Shown: positions 19,390 through 30,587, counted from the stretch's first letter. The stretch: 64,000 nt of DNA from Vibrio hyugaensis (GCF_002906655.1 NZ_CP025794.1:2418001-2482000), one strand, 5' to 3'. The notes: a model not told the origin generated them from the sequence alone. A program made the numbers and translations.

Positions 19390-19813
19390 AACAGGATCCT
19401 TAGATAATAATTCTGATATTTAAGTTATTTATTAGCCATTTCTGCAATCTAGAATCCGTTCATCAGAGTTTTTGGCTGGAAAAACCGTCCTGACTTATGT
19501 GGCACATCATACTGCACCTAGCGCATAAAAATAGTAAGTGGATCACCTTTTTCGCTTTTAATGCGTCAATAATTTGCAAAGTATGAACGGGATATTAATA
19601 ACCCTTTATGGGTAGGTGTTTTTCCTCGACAAACATGGATTTTAAGAGTGCGAAAATAGCACTTTTCAACGATCAAATTTTGTATATGCACCTTTGTTCA
19701 AAGGGCGTTTTTTACACAACGTATTCTCTCTAGGATGAACACGCTTTTTTACAACGATTCGTTTGAGCTTAGTAGGCTTTTGCCATTACACTGAAATCAA
19801 CAAAGGAGGGCAT
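19390..19813. other. Divergent intergenic region aspA/fxsA
   Basis: This 424-bp AT-rich region must carry the promoters for aspA (leftward) and fxsA (rightward). I saw no clear FNR or CRP palindrome and no open reading frame with a ribosome site. Confidence 0.6.
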
Positions 19814-20332
19814 GTGTTTCCTATCTTATTATTGGCGTTTATTTTCGTCCCGATCATCGAAATCGGCCTATTTATTCAGGTGGGAGGCTTTTTAGGTCTT
19901 TGGCCTACGATTGCTTTAGTTCTGATCACCGCATTTGTTGGCGCGTCTTTGGTACGCAGCCAAGGCATCCAGACATTGATGTCAGTGCAAGGTCGCTTAG
20001 AGCAAGGTGAGCTTCCGGCTCAACAGATTTTTGAAGGCGTAATGCTGGCGGTTGCAGGCGTATTGCTGTTAACACCAGGTTTCATGACCGACGCATTGGG
20101 TATGTTAGTGTTGTTGCCAGCACCGCGAGCGGCAATTGCAAAATACCTAATGAGCAAGATGGTGGTGAAGACTATGAATGGTGGCGGCTTCCAAGGTGGC
20201 TTCTCAAATCAAAGTCCCTATGAACAAGACCCGTTTCGTCGTGACCCATTCGATTCTCAATCGGACAACGGCAATACCTTCGAAGGTGAATACGAGCGTA
20301 AAGACGACAATGACCGTAATAAACTCAACTGA
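19814..20332 (+). CDS. fxsA: FxsA-family inner-membrane protein
   Basis: This 172-aa protein starts at a GTG (VFPILLLAFIFVPIIEIGLFIQVG) after AAAGGAGGG. The residues align with the start of E. coli FxsA, so I reject the upstream in-frame start at 19763. It has three or four hydrophobic helices, including LLTPGFMTDALGMLVLLP, and a long acidic, Gly/Asp/Asn-rich cytosolic tail (~130-172). In E. coli FxsA relieves exclusion of phage T7 by F plasmids; its housekeeping role is not known. It lies divergent to aspA as in E. coli; there groESL follows closely, but here about 8 kb intervenes. Confidence 0.88.
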   Translation: MFPILLLAFIFVPIIEIGLFIQVGGFLGLWPTIALVLITAFVGASLVRSQGIQTLMSVQGRLEQGELPAQQIFEGVMLAVAGVLLLTPGFMTDALGMLVLLPAPRAAIAKYLMSKMVVKTMNGGGFQGGFSNQSPYEQDPFRRDPFDSQSDNGNTFEGEYERKDDNDRNKLN

Positions 20333-20355
20333 TTCAATAGGTGAGTAAGAAAAGC

Positions 20356-20382
20356 AAAAGGGCGCATTGAGCGCCCTTTTTA
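20356..20382. terminator. Bidirectional terminator between fxsA and trmL
   Basis: An AAAAGGGCGC / GCGCCCTTTT hairpin with a five-base loop has A/T runs on both flanks. It serves the two convergent genes. Confidence 0.88.
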
Positions 20383-20402
20383 GTATCTGTGATTTGGTGC
20401 GC

Positions 20403-20882
20403 TTACATTGCGCCTTCAAAACCCATTTGACGCCATGCTTCAAACGCGATGATCGCAACGGCATTAGAAAGGTTCAGGCTACGAGCATCTGGCATCATCG
20501 GGATGCGGATGCGCTGCTCCATTGGCAGGCTATCAATCACATCTGCTGGTAGTCCGCGAGTTTCTGGACCAAACATCAATACATCGCCTTCTTGGTACTT
20601 CGCATCCACATGATGACCCGTTGTTTTGGTCGTACACGCAAATAGGCGGTAGTTGCCTTGTTTCTCTTTCTCTAAGTATTCCAAGAATGCTTGATAATCT
20701 TTATGACGCGTTACACGAGCCAAATCGTGGTAATCCAAACCTGCACGGCGGACTTTCTTCTCTTCTAGATCGAAACCCAGTGGCTCAATCAGGTGGAGAT
20801 TCGCACCACAGTTAGCACACAGGCGAATGATGTTGCCGGTGTTCGGCGCGATTTCTGGTTCGTATAGAGCGATATCAAACAT
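20403..20882 (-). CDS. trmL: tRNA (cytidine/uridine-34-2'-O)-methyltransferase TrmL
   Basis: This 159-aa SPOUT-family enzyme starts [20 protein letters not shown], with the family motifs [22 protein letters not shown] and [20 protein letters not shown] forming the knotted SAM site. It methylates the wobble-base ribose of tRNA-Leu isoacceptors. Length and sequence agree well with E. coli TrmL. It is convergent with fxsA and downstream of sodA on the minus strand. Confidence 0.95.
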   Translation of the reverse strand: MFDIALYEPEIAPNTGNIIRLCANCGANLHLIEPLGFDLEEKKVRRAGLDYHDLARVTRHKDYQAFLEYLEKEKQGNYRLFACTTKTTGHHVDAKYQEGDVLMFGPETRGLPADVIDSLPMEQRIRIPMMPDARSLNLSNAVAIIAFEAWRQMGFEGAM

Positions 20883-20920
20883 GGTATTGAATTAGGTTGG
20901 TCAAAAACAGACGGGCAGTA

Positions 20921-20968
20921 TATACCCAAGTCACCTTGAGAAGCGAGATTCAACACAATGACTTGGGG
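20921..20968. repeat. Short palindromic intergenic element
   Basis: CCCAAGTCA (20925-20933) and TGACTTGGG (20959-20967) are perfect inverted arms around a 25-bp centre, preceded by TATA. It lies between trmL and sodA. I associate similar TATACCCAAGT-type palindromes with Vibrio intergenic regions, but this cannot be confirmed here. It occurs once in the window. Confidence 0.55.
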
Positions 20969-21001
20969 GGCACAAGGGCGTGTAGGTAAACCTTGTCGCC
21001 C
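20968..21001 (-). terminator. Hairpin downstream of sodA (possible transcription stop)
   Basis: GGGCACAAGG pairs with CCTTGTCGCCC with one bulged base, 14 bp past the sodA stop. There is no T-run after it, so it may be a 3' stabilising stem rather than an intrinsic terminator. Confidence 0.4.
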
Positions 21002-21015
21002 AGATGTTGAAAGGT

Positions 21016-21624
21016 TTAACCGAGTGCGCGAGCGTAGTTTTCTTCTACTGCGCGCCAGTTCACTACGTTCCACCATGCGTCAATGTACTCAGGACGACGG
21101 TTTTGGTAACTGATGTAGTAAGCGTGTTCCCACACATCCAGCGCTAGAACTGGCTCACCTTGCACCGTGGCAACATCCATCAGAGGATTGTCTTGGTTGC
21201 TAGTGGAGGTAATGTGAATCTCCCCATCCTTTACGACTAACCAAGCGAAGCCAGAACCAAACGTATTGATAGCCGCTTGTGCGAATTCGTCTTTGAATTT
21301 TTCGAAGTCACCAAACTTATCGTTGATGGCTTGAGCGAGTGCACCTTGAGGCTCACCGCCACCATCCGGTGACATACAATTCCAATAAATGATGTGATTG
21401 TAGTAGCCGCCACCGTTGTTACGAATAGCTGGGCTGTGTTGAGAAATGCAAGCGAAGATGTCATCGAGGCTTTGGGTCTCGAGAGCGCTGCCTTTTGCGG
21501 CAGCCATAAATTTATCGTAATACGTTTTATGGTGTTTGCTGTAATGAACTTCCATGGTTTTCGCATCGATGTATGGTTCTAGTGCATCGTAGCGGTACGG
21601 AAGCTCTGGAAAAATATGCGACAT
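21016..21624 (-). CDS. sodA: Superoxide dismutase, Mn type
   Basis: This 202-aa protein has the Fe/Mn-SOD metal ligands: H in KHHKTYYDKF, H in GGGYYNHIIYW, and D and H in DVWEHAYY. Manganese-type markers are the glycine-rich RNNGGGYYNH in place of the Gln found there in FeSOD, and the Gln in STSNQDNPLM. It converts superoxide to peroxide and oxygen in the cytosol. A Fur box lies upstream, so it should be induced when iron runs short, in parallel with fumC. It is followed by trmL. The start has a GGAGGATTTAC ribosome site. Confidence 0.95.
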   Translation of the reverse strand: MSHIFPELPYRYDALEPYIDAKTMEVHYSKHHKTYYDKFMAAAKGSALETQSLDDIFACISQHSPAIRNNGGGYYNHIIYWNCMSPDGGGEPQGALAQAINDKFGDFEKFKDEFAQAAINTFGSGFAWLVVKDGEIHITSTSNQDNPLMDVATVQGEPVLALDVWEHAYYISYQNRRPEYIDAWWNVVNWRAVEENYARALG

Positions 21625-21658
21625 TGTAAATCCTCCTTTATGAAGGACTTACTTTAAT

Positions 21659-21677
21659 GTTAATGAAAATCATTATC
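21659..21677. promoter_or_regulatory. Fur box upstream of sodA
   Basis: GTTAATGAAAATCATTATC matches the 19-bp Fur consensus at 17 of 19 positions. It lies 35-53 bp before the sodA start codon, in the short gap after cpxA. Confidence 0.82.
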
Positions 21678-21696
21678 AACTTTGATCTTTGTAAGG

Positions 21697-23100
21697 TTAT
21701 TTGCCTACTTTGAGTAATGGCAGAGTAATCGTGACTCGTAACCCACCTAATGGGCTGCGGCTCGCGACGATAGAACCGCTGTGTTGGCGGATGGCACTTT
21801 CGGTAATGGTCAAACCAAGACCAGTACCGCCAGAATGACGATCACGGGCTGTCGAGACTCGGTAAAATGGGCGGAAGATGGCTTCTAATTCTTCTTCAGG
21901 CACACCTTCACCATTGTCATCTACAATGATGTTCAAGATGTCTGCGCTGTCTTGAATGTCGATCTTCACTTCATCTTTGCCATAGTAAATCGCATTACGA
22001 ATGATGTTTTCTACCGCACTCATCAACAGTTTTGGATTGCCAGAAATGCTGCGCTCAGGAAGGTTAGAGTAGTTCAGTGCTTTGCCCATTTGTTCGGCTT
22101 CAAACTGCGCATCCTTAATGATCTCTTCCCACAAACTTACTATTGGCTGAGTCTCACGCGTCATGTGACTGTTCACTTGCATGCGTGAAAGTTCGAGTAG
22201 TTCGGCGATCATCTGCTCTAAACGTTGCGCTTCGGTGTCGATCCGGGTCAACTCTGGACTTTCCCCTTGCTTACGGGTGGCCAGCGCATTCGCCATACGC
22301 AAACGAGTCAAAGGCGAACGTAACTCATGTGAAATGTCCGACAATAAGCGTTGCTGACCAGAAATCATCTGATTCACCGCCTCGACCATCTGGTTGAAGC
22401 TGGTTCCGGCTTGGCGAAACTCGGTTGTGCCTTTCTCTAGGTTCGGGTCGATAACGAATTCACCTTTCGCGACGCGTTGCGCTGCACTTTCCAAGCGTCG
22501 AGCGGGTTGGCTCAAAGCCCACGCTAACCAAAGCAACAACGGGGTACTCACGAGCATAACTGCAAGCAGCAATTGCAATGGGTGATCGAACAGGCGCAAC
22601 ATGATTGGTGGCGGCTCATTCCACTTAAAGCCGACGTACATCAACAGGTCCGAATTGGCGATTTTGATCGGCACGGGGCCTGCGATCATGTAGCGGCCGT
22701 AGAGTTTTTGTTTAGGCTGCGACTGATCTTCAATGCTAGTGACAAAGTTTTGCAGCGCACGCAGTTTGAAGTCTTTGTGGCTCGATGTGGTTAAGACATT
22801 GCCTTCGTGATCGGAAAAGAAGATACGCGGACGCGGATCATGCTTACTGCGTCGCTGACCTTCAATGCTGAACAAAATCTTGCCGAGGTTATCTTGCTTG
22901 CGATACTTCTTCTCAATGCCGTCGCGTATGTCGATCATACGCTGATAGTGGTCTTGCGGGATGTCGCGTGCTTTCCGTGGGTCAAGATGTGGCAATGACA
23001 GCACTGCCATCAGAACCAAAAACATGGTGAACCAAAAGATGGCAAAGATGCGTCCATACAAGCTGTTTATCTTCGGCAGTTTGAAGCGTGGTGCTCGCAT
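21697..23100 (-). CDS. cpxA: Envelope-stress sensor histidine kinase CpxA
   Basis: This 467-aa protein has a first membrane helix (~17-38), a periplasmic sensor loop, and a second helix (LLLAVMLVSTPLLLWLAWAL, ~175-195). HAMP follows, then HisKA with H258 in SDISHELRSPLTRLRMAN, and a HATPase with NIIRNAIYYG, DDNGEGVP and GGTGLGLTI. It is a close match to E. coli CpxA, which senses misfolded envelope proteins and phosphorylates CpxR. Its ATG overlaps the cpxR stop codon by one base (TAATG), indicating translational coupling. Confidence 0.96.
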   Translation of the reverse strand: MRAPRFKLPKINSLYGRIFAIFWFTMFLVLMAVLSLPHLDPRKARDIPQDHYQRMIDIRDGIEKKYRKQDNLGKILFSIEGQRRSKHDPRPRIFFSDHEGNVLTTSSHKDFKLRALQNFVTSIEDQSQPKQKLYGRYMIAGPVPIKIANSDLLMYVGFKWNEPPPIMLRLFDHPLQLLLAVMLVSTPLLLWLAWALSQPARRLESAAQRVAKGEFVIDPNLEKGTTEFRQAGTSFNQMVEAVNQMISGQQRLLSDISHELRSPLTRLRMANALATRKQGESPELTRIDTEAQRLEQMIAELLELSRMQVNSHMTRETQPIVSLWEEIIKDAQFEAEQMGKALNYSNLPERSISGNPKLLMSAVENIIRNAIYYGKDEVKIDIQDSADILNIIVDDNGEGVPEEELEAIFRPFYRVSTARDRHSGGTGLGLTITESAIRQHSGSIVASRSPLGGLRVTITLPLLKVGK

Positions 23101-23789
23101 TAATCCTCCTCAATCAGCATGTAGCCGCGCCCGCGTAGCGTCTTAATACGAGGCTTACCGTTACTTTGGTCTGGCAATTTTTTACGTAGATTGGATACGT
23201 GCATATCGATCGCACGATCAAACGCGGCTAAGCGCTTGCCAAGTACATCTAAGCTTAAGGCTTCTTTAGTTAGCACTTGCCCAGGGTTTTGCACAAAGTG
23301 TGTCAGAAGAGCAAACTCTGTTGTCGTTAAATCTAACAACGTCTGTTCGCAGTATGCTTCTTGTTTGCCAGGGAAGAGTTTGATTTCTTGGTACTCAATG
23401 CAGTCACTGTTCTTCGCGCTCTTCTGGGTGCTGCTTGTACGACGCAAAATCGCACGGATCCGCGCGAGTAATTCACGGTCGCTAAACGGTTTTGGTAGGT
23501 AATCATCAGCGCCAAGCTCTAGGCCGATAACGCGGTCTATCTCTTCGCCTTTCGCTGTTAGCATAAGCACTGGTGTCTCCCAGTTTTCGCGCAAGCGTTT
23601 GAGGGTTTCCATTCCATTGAGTTTTGGCATCATGACATCGAGCAAAATAAGGTCAATCTCATCAGTGACAGCTGCGAGGCCTGCTTCTCCATCGTTGGCT
23701 TCACTGACGTTAAAACCTTCAAAGCTCAGCACCTCTTTAAGCAGGCTAGTTAGCTCGGTATCGTCATCAATCAAAAGAATGTTCGCCAT
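23100..23789 (-). CDS. cpxR: Response regulator CpxR
   Basis: This 229-aa OmpR-family regulator has an acidic pocket (LLIDDDTEL) and phospho-acceptor D51 in LILLDVMMPKLNG. Its C-terminal winged helix includes LTTTEFALLTHFVQNPGQVLT and AIDMHVSNLRKKL. It activates envelope folding and proteolysis genes. The perfect CpxR site about 79 bp upstream lies between it and the divergent cpxP-like gene, as in E. coli, so both are expected to be autoregulated. Confidence 0.97.
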   Translation of the reverse strand: MANILLIDDDTELTSLLKEVLSFEGFNVSEANDGEAGLAAVTDEIDLILLDVMMPKLNGMETLKRLRENWETPVLMLTAKGEEIDRVIGLELGADDYLPKPFSDRELLARIRAILRRTSSTQKSAKNSDCIEYQEIKLFPGKQEAYCEQTLLDLTTTEFALLTHFVQNPGQVLTKEALSLDVLGKRLAAFDRAIDMHVSNLRKKLPDQSNGKPRIKTLRGRGYMLIEED

Positions 23790-23867
23790 TTGAGTACCTA
23801 TTTATGATTCGTGGTTGCTTTAATATTACATGGGAATGATAGGTAACGAAGAGTGTAAAAATCACTC

Positions 23868-23882
23868 TTTACGATTCTTTAC
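23868..23882. promoter_or_regulatory. CpxR-binding site
   Basis: TTTACGATTCTTTAC, read on the minus strand as GTAAA-N5-GTAAA, is an exact match to the CpxR box. Nearby GTAAA at 23854 and CTTTAC at 23899 may be extra half sites. It lies between cpxR and the divergent cpxP-like gene. Confidence 0.88.
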
Positions 23883-23980
23883 GGTCTCTATACGTCGCTT
23901 TACCTAGTAGGTCGTATTCTACACTCAAGCGCTGTGAGAACAGCTCAGAAGAATCACTAACCTGTGTAAGGAATCAAATT

Positions 23981-24490
23981 ATGAAAACTGCAAAGAAACT
24001 AGTACTGGCTGCTGTTGTTCTACCACTAACTCTAGGTACAGCGAGCGCATTCGCATTTGGTGGTAAAGATCATAAAGGTCACCGTGGTGAGTGTGGTAAA
24101 GGTATGGACCGTGGCATCATGCGTCAACTAGGCCTGACTGATGCACAGAAAGACCAGCTAAAAGAAATGCGTGAAGCGAACAAAGCGGCGATGAAAGCAA
24201 AATTCGCAGATGGTCACGAAGCACACATGGCAGAGCGTCAAGCGCACCACGATAAAGTTCAAGCACTTCTATTGGCTGATAACTTCGATGAAGCCGCAGC
24301 AAACGACCTAGCAAAAGAGATGGTTGAGAAGCAAACTGAGCGTCGCGTTAAGATGCTAGAGAAGAAACACCAAATGCTGAGCGTGCTGACTCCTGAGCAA
24401 AAAACAAAATATGTTGAGCTACAAAAAGAGCGCCAACAAAAATGTGGTGAAAAAATGCAGAAACGCATGGAAAAACACCAAAACAGCTAA
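23981..24490 (+). CDS. CpxP/Spy-family periplasmic chaperone
   Basis: This 169-aa protein has a signal peptide cut after about residue 25 (LTLGTASAFA). The mature part is helical and rich in Lys, His, Glu and Gln, with the two family LTxxQ motifs: LTDAQKDQL near residue 52 and LTPEQKTKY near residue 137. In E. coli CpxP inhibits CpxA and carries misfolded proteins to DegP. It is divergent from cpxRA and followed by fieF, exactly as cpxP is. The His-rich N-terminal segment (GGKDHKGHRGECGKG) could bind metal, an inference only. Start chosen after AAGGAATC. Confidence 0.88.
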   Translation: MKTAKKLVLAAVVLPLTLGTASAFAFGGKDHKGHRGECGKGMDRGIMRQLGLTDAQKDQLKEMREANKAAMKAKFADGHEAHMAERQAHHDKVQALLLADNFDEAAANDLAKEMVEKQTERRVKMLEKKHQMLSVLTPEQKTKYVELQKERQQKCGEKMQKRMEKHQNS

Positions 24491-24510
24491 TCACTGATTG
24501 AATGAAATAA

Positions 24511-24538
24511 AGAGGTAGCCATCGTGCTGCCTCTTTTT
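24511..24538 (+). terminator. Terminator after the cpxP-like gene
   Basis: An AGAGGTAGC / GCTGCCTCT stem (one G-T pair) with a six-base loop is followed by five T. Confidence 0.85.
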
Positions 24539-24613
24539 GATCTTGGCGATTTCATACTCATTCAATAATTCTCAAGGTATACTCAAAGTAAGGTTTGAGT
24601 TAACTCTTTGATT

Positions 24614-25522
24614 ATGAAACACGAATATGCACGTTTAGTCACGACCGCTGCTTGGACGGCGACCATTGTCGCGACGATTCTTTTAATAGTAAAAGTCATT
24701 ACTTGGTGGGTTACAGGTTCTGTCAGTCTGCTTGCTTCCTTGATTGACTCGATGCTGGATATCGCCGCATCGGTCGTGAACCTTATTGTTGTGCGCTATT
24801 CACTACAACCCGCTGATAGAGAACATACCTTTGGCCATGGTAAAGCGGAGTCGCTAGCAGCACTGGCGCAGGCAATGTTTATTTCTGGTTCTGCTGTCTT
24901 CTTGATTCTTAATGGTATTGAGCGATTTTTCCGTCCACATGAGCTGAATTCACCTGAGCTAGGGGTTTATGTCTCTCTATTCGCTATGGTCGTTACTTTT
25001 GGACTCGTGATGTTCCAAAAGCATGTGGTACGTAAAACGGGTAGCCAAGCGATTGCTGCTGACTCACTGCATTATCAAACCGATTTATACATGAATGGCG
25101 CCATCATGGTGGCCTTAGGATTGAGCTATTTTGGTGTAACCCAAGCCGATGCAGTGTTTGCGGTGGGGATTGGTATCTTCATTTTGTACAGCGCATTCAA
25201 GATGGTCAGCGAAGCGATTCAGACGTTGCTTGATAGAAAGCTACCAGATGAAGAACTGGAGCAGATCCGTGAAGCATGTATCAATGTTGAAGGTGTGTTA
25301 GGAGTCCATCAGCTAAGAACTCGTATGTCTGGACCGACGCGCTTTATTCAATTGCATTTAGAGTTGGATGATCATTTACCTTTAATAAAAGCCCATCATA
25401 TTGCCGATAAAGTTGAAGATAATTTGTTGGCGCTTTTCCCGGAAGCGGACGTGTTGATCCACCAGGATCCATTGTCGGTCGTCTTTGGGCCAGAGAAAGA
25501 ACAAAAGGCGCAAGATTGGTAG
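24614..25522 (+). CDS. fieF: Cation-efflux pump FieF (CDF family)
   Basis: This 302-aa CDF exporter has six helices and a C-terminal cytosolic domain. It has the FieF metal-site residues in [12 protein letters not shown] and HYQTD (site A type), plus [14 protein letters not shown] and the C-terminal [21 protein letters not shown]. It exports Fe(II) and Zn(II) in exchange for protons. The ATG at 24614 matches the E. coli start; a TTG six bases upstream is less likely. Gene order cpxP-fieF-pfkA is the same as in enterobacteria. Confidence 0.95.
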   Translation: MKHEYARLVTTAAWTATIVATILLIVKVITWWVTGSVSLLASLIDSMLDIAASVVNLIVVRYSLQPADREHTFGHGKAESLAALAQAMFISGSAVFLILNGIERFFRPHELNSPELGVYVSLFAMVVTFGLVMFQKHVVRKTGSQAIAADSLHYQTDLYMNGAIMVALGLSYFGVTQADAVFAVGIGIFILYSAFKMVSEAIQTLLDRKLPDEELEQIREACINVEGVLGVHQLRTRMSGPTRFIQLHLELDDHLPLIKAHHIADKVEDNLLALFPEADVLIHQDPLSVVFGPEKEQKAQDW

Positions 25523-25807
25523 CGGTCGAAAAATCAGACCAAGCATAACGACAAATAGGCGCTTATTGGCTATCTTTCCATCACTACTTACTAAGAATCG
25601 TGATCCTGATGTGAATCAACGAAGTTGCAAAGAGAAACTGTAATACTCTTACATAAGTAGAAAAGTTACATAAAAAAGTGTGTTTTCATTGGTATTCCTG
25701 TAGAGGAAATGTAACATAACGCACAGTTCTGGATTATGCAGGTTGCTTGGTAACAAGGGGCCTAGAAGAAAATTAAATAAATTGATTGCCAAAGATCGAG
25801 GGTGAGC

Positions 25808-26770
25808 ATGATTAAGAAGATCGGTGTTTTAACAAGTGGCGGTGACGCACCTGGTATGAACGCAGCAGTACGCGGCGTAGTTCGTACAGCACTATCTGAG
25901 GGATTGGAAGTTTACGGTGTTTACGATGGCTACCTAGGTCTTTACGAAGGCCGCATCGAGAAGCTAGATCGTTCTAGCGTTTCAGATGTGATCAACAAGG
26001 GTGGTACATTCCTAGGCTCTGCACGTTTCCCTGAATTCAAAGAAGTGGAAGTTCGTGAACAAGCGATTGAGAACCTTAAAAAGCACGGTATCGATGCACT
26101 TGTTGTTATCGGTGGTGACGGCTCTTACATGGGTGCTAAGAAACTGACTGAAATGGGCTACCCATGTATCGGTCTACCAGGCACAATCGATAACGATATC
26201 GCAGGTACGGATTACACAATCGGTTACCTAACTGCACTAAACACAGTTATCGATGCAATTGACCGTCTACGTGACACGTCTTCTTCTCACCAACGTATTT
26301 CTATCGTAGAAATCATGGGTCGTCACTGTGGTGACCTTACTCTGATGTCTGCAATTGCTGGTGGTTGTGAATACATCATTACGCCAGAAACTGGCCTAGA
26401 TAAAGACAAGCTAATCAGCAACATCCAAGATGGCATCTCAAAAGGTAAGAAACATGCGATCATCGCACTTACTGAGCTGATGATGGATGCAAACGAACTA
26501 GCGAAAGAGATCGAAGCAGCAACAGGTCGTGAGACTCGTGCGACGGTTCTTGGTCACATCCAACGTGGTGGCCGCCCAACAGCGTTCGACCGTGTTCTAG
26601 CATCTCGCATGGGTAACTACGCGGTTCATCTACTAATGGAAGGCCATGGCGGTCGTTGTGTTGGTATCGTGAAGGAGCAGCTAGTTCACCACGACATCAT
26701 CGATGCAATCGAGAACATGAAGCGTCCAGTACGTAACGACCTATACCAAGTTGCTGAAGAGCTATTCTAA
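25808..26770 (+). CDS. pfkA: 6-phosphofructokinase I
   Basis: This 320-aa enzyme is the same length as E. coli PfkA. It has the ATP site [14 protein letters not shown], the GGDGSYMGA loop, the catalytic segment [10 protein letters not shown] with its Asp, and [10 protein letters not shown] for fructose-6-phosphate binding. It commits glucose to glycolysis and is allosterically controlled by ADP and PEP. The ATG at 25808 follows GAGGGTGA; a GTG six bases upstream adds two residues. The 285 bp before it holds no other gene and presumably its promoter. Confidence 0.97.
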   Translation: MIKKIGVLTSGGDAPGMNAAVRGVVRTALSEGLEVYGVYDGYLGLYEGRIEKLDRSSVSDVINKGGTFLGSARFPEFKEVEVREQAIENLKKHGIDALVVIGGDGSYMGAKKLTEMGYPCIGLPGTIDNDIAGTDYTIGYLTALNTVIDAIDRLRDTSSSHQRISIVEIMGRHCGDLTLMSAIAGGCEYIITPETGLDKDKLISNIQDGISKGKKHAIIALTELMMDANELAKEIEAATGRETRATVLGHIQRGGRPTAFDRVLASRMGNYAVHLLMEGHGGRCVGIVKEQLVHHDIIDAIENMKRPVRNDLYQVAEELF

Positions 26771-26792
26771 GCAACTGGTTAAAGTCAGAATC

Positions 26793-26822
26793 AAAAAAAC
26801 CGCGGTTATCCGCGGTTTTTTA
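26793..26822. terminator. Bidirectional terminator between pfkA and the MATE gene
   Basis: An AAAAAACCGCGG / CCGCGGTTTTTT perfect hairpin with a TTAT loop serves the two convergent genes. Confidence 0.92.
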
Positions 26823-26833
26823 TTATCTAACGT

Positions 26834-28216
26834 TTACGCTGATGGTTGGTGTTCTGCCAATGTTATTCTTCGCTCACGCAGTGCAAACCAATACCCCAAT
26901 AGCCCACCCATCGTATTCCCCAGCGCAATACCAATAAACAAACCTTCGATGCCATAGACGTGGCTACCAATCCAAGCTGCAGGCAACGTAAATACGAATA
27001 AACGCATAAAGCTCCATTGGAAGGCACGCATCGGTTTGTGCATTGCGTTGTAGCCACTGACTAGCATCATCACAATCCCTTGGAAGCCATAACTAAATGG
27101 CACCACCAATAGGTAATGCCAAAGCAGATCTTTTACGGCGGTTTCTTGAGAGAACAAGGCTGCAAGAGGAGTGCTGAGTGGCACCATCATCAAGAAGATA
27201 AATCCTTGAAAGAGAACCGCGAACCGCATGCTGAGGAACCAACCGGAAAAGGCTCGATCTGGATTATTTGCCCCAAAGTTTTGTGCCATAAATGGGGTGA
27301 GAGCGGAAGTGAGAGACATTAAAACCAACAACAGAATAGATTCAATACGTTGAGCTGCGCCATAAGCTGCTACTGCTGCTGTCCCATGACTTGAAAGTAA
27401 CATCATCAGGATTGCGCCCGATAATGGGTTCATTGCATTGGAGAGCGCTGCAGGAGTGCCGATTTTTAACGTTTGTTGCCAGTCTTGTTTGATGAACTGC
27501 CATTGCGGCGGGGCAAGTAGCTTCTCACGTTTGACGAGTAGGTAAAGCGAACCGCATAACGCGCCAAACCAACTGAAGGCACTAGCAATCGCCGCGCCTT
27601 GGATGCCCAATTCAGGGAAGGGCCCGTAACCAAAGATAAGCAATGGATCGAGAATACCGTTGATAAGCCCTGCCAGCATCATGATTTTAGCTGGAGTTTT
27701 GGTATCGCCGGTTGCGCGAATCGCACTATTTCCCGCCATTGGAATTACCAACAGAGGAATAGTGAGATACCAAACCTGCATATACTGTGCGATCAGCGGA
27801 ATAGAATCTTCTTTCGCGCCCAAGAAGCTGAACAGCGGCTCGATAGTAAAAAAGCCTAGTGTTGAGGCGATCATCACCAGCACAACTGCCAGCAATAACC
27901 CGTGGCTGGTAAAGCGAGCTGCTTGAGGAGCATGGCCTTGACCTAACAGTCTACCAATATTGGTAGAAAGCCCCATGCCGATGCCCATGGTGATGCAGTT
28001 CACCGCAAAGGTGACGGGAAAGGTATAACTGATTGCTGCTAGGGCTTCTGTACCCAGCAACGAGATAAAAAAAGTATCGACCAAGTTAAACATCAAAATG
28101 GCAATCATGCCCATCGTCATCGGGATGGTCATTTTGCGTAAGGTGTCAGGAATGGGCGCGGTCAACAAACCATGCTTATCTTCGGCCTGATTGTCCGGCT
28201 TGTTTTTTTCCAGCAT
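26834..28216 (-). CDS. MATE-family efflux transporter
   Basis: This 460-aa membrane protein has 12 predicted helices and MATE-type halves, including MFNLVDTFFISLLGTEALAA in the first and MNPLSGAILMMLLSSHGTAAVAAYGA in the second. These proteins expel cationic drugs or metabolites using sodium or proton gradients. The substrate here is unknown. It lies convergent to pfkA and divergent from groES. Confidence 0.88.
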   Translation of the reverse strand: MLEKNKPDNQAEDKHGLLTAPIPDTLRKMTIPMTMGMIAILMFNLVDTFFISLLGTEALAAISYTFPVTFAVNCITMGIGMGLSTNIGRLLGQGHAPQAARFTSHGLLLAVVLVMIASTLGFFTIEPLFSFLGAKEDSIPLIAQYMQVWYLTIPLLVIPMAGNSAIRATGDTKTPAKIMMLAGLINGILDPLLIFGYGPFPELGIQGAAIASAFSWFGALCGSLYLLVKREKLLAPPQWQFIKQDWQQTLKIGTPAALSNAMNPLSGAILMMLLSSHGTAAVAAYGAAQRIESILLLVLMSLTSALTPFMAQNFGANNPDRAFSGWFLSMRFAVLFQGFIFLMMVPLSTPLAALFSQETAVKDLLWHYLLVVPFSYGFQGIVMMLVSGYNAMHKPMRAFQWSFMRLFVFTLPAAWIGSHVYGIEGLFIGIALGNTMGGLLGYWFALRERRITLAEHQPSA

Positions 28217-28350
28217 TTTTGATGTCTATCTGGTGAGGGAAACGCAAGGATACAAGAAAGCGAGATAGTGGGCGAGTGAGCATTTCGCACGCAAACCGTT
28301 GCCTAGCTGCTGGTTATTTTAACTAAGTCACAAAAAATTCACGTCTACCC

Positions 28351-28377
28351 CTTGGGATCGTTAGGTTTGCCCCTTAT
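28351..28377 (+). promoter_or_regulatory. Putative sigma-32 heat-shock promoter of groESL
   Basis: CTTGGGA (-35-like, preceded by ACCC) and CCCCTTAT (-10-like) are 12 bp apart, about 70 bp before groES. They resemble the CTTGAAA / CCCCATNT elements of E. coli groE. The -35 matches only in part. Confidence 0.6.
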
Positions 28378-28444
28378 ATAGTGATCACGTGCCCTACGCG
28401 GGCAATTATCAAATAAACATGAAAACTTTCAGGAGAGACGACCG

Positions 28445-28735
28445 ATGAACATTCGTCCATTACATGACCGAGTTATCGTAGAACGTAAAGAAGTTGAATC
28501 AAAGTCAGCGGGTGGCATCGTTCTAACTGGTTCTGCTGCGGAAAAATCGACACGTGGTGTTGTTCTAGCTGTAGGTAAAGGCCGCATTCTAGAAAACGGC
28601 ACAGTGTTACCGTTGGACGTTAAAGTTGGCGATACCGTTATCTTCGCTGAAGGTTACGGCACAAAGACTGAAAAAATCGACGGCAAAGAAGTGCTAGTAA
28701 TGTCTGAAAACGACATCATGGCAATCGTTGAGTAA
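28445..28735 (+). CDS. groES: Co-chaperonin GroES
   Basis: This 96-aa protein starts [18 protein letters not shown] and has the mobile loop ([18 protein letters not shown]) that contacts GroEL. It forms the heptameric lid of the chaperonin chamber. It has a strong GGAGAG ribosome site and is 74 bp upstream of groEL, forming one operon. Confidence 0.98.
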   Translation: MNIRPLHDRVIVERKEVESKSAGGIVLTGSAAEKSTRGVVLAVGKGRILENGTVLPLDVKVGDTVIFAEGYGTKTEKIDGKEVLVMSENDIMAIVE

Positions 28736-28752
28736 TAGCAATCATTGAGTAA

Positions 28753-30456
<1,704 letters not shown>

Positions 30457-30498
30457 TTTGCTGCTTGTCTTGTCGCTCTAACGCCTTATAGCTGCATC

Positions 30499-30535
30499 GA
30501 AAGTGTTCATTTACGTGCGTAAACTCCGCGCTTTC
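30499..30535. repeat. REP-like imperfect palindrome downstream of groEL
   Basis: GAAAG and CTTTC arms enclose TTTACG-TG-CGTAAA. The element lies between the groEL stop and its terminator. It resembles a palindrome class I associate with Vibrio intergenic regions; only one copy is in this window, so repetition is not shown here. Confidence 0.45.
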
Positions 30536-30587
30536 TCTTTGCTCTAAGACGTTATAACTTAAAGACAACCGACCAAACCAAACTATT

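Noticed and set aside
19390..19813. FNR sites for aspA or dcuA
   Set aside because: No TTGAT-N4-ATCAA palindrome was found in the aspA or dcuA upstream regions; half sites alone are not enough.
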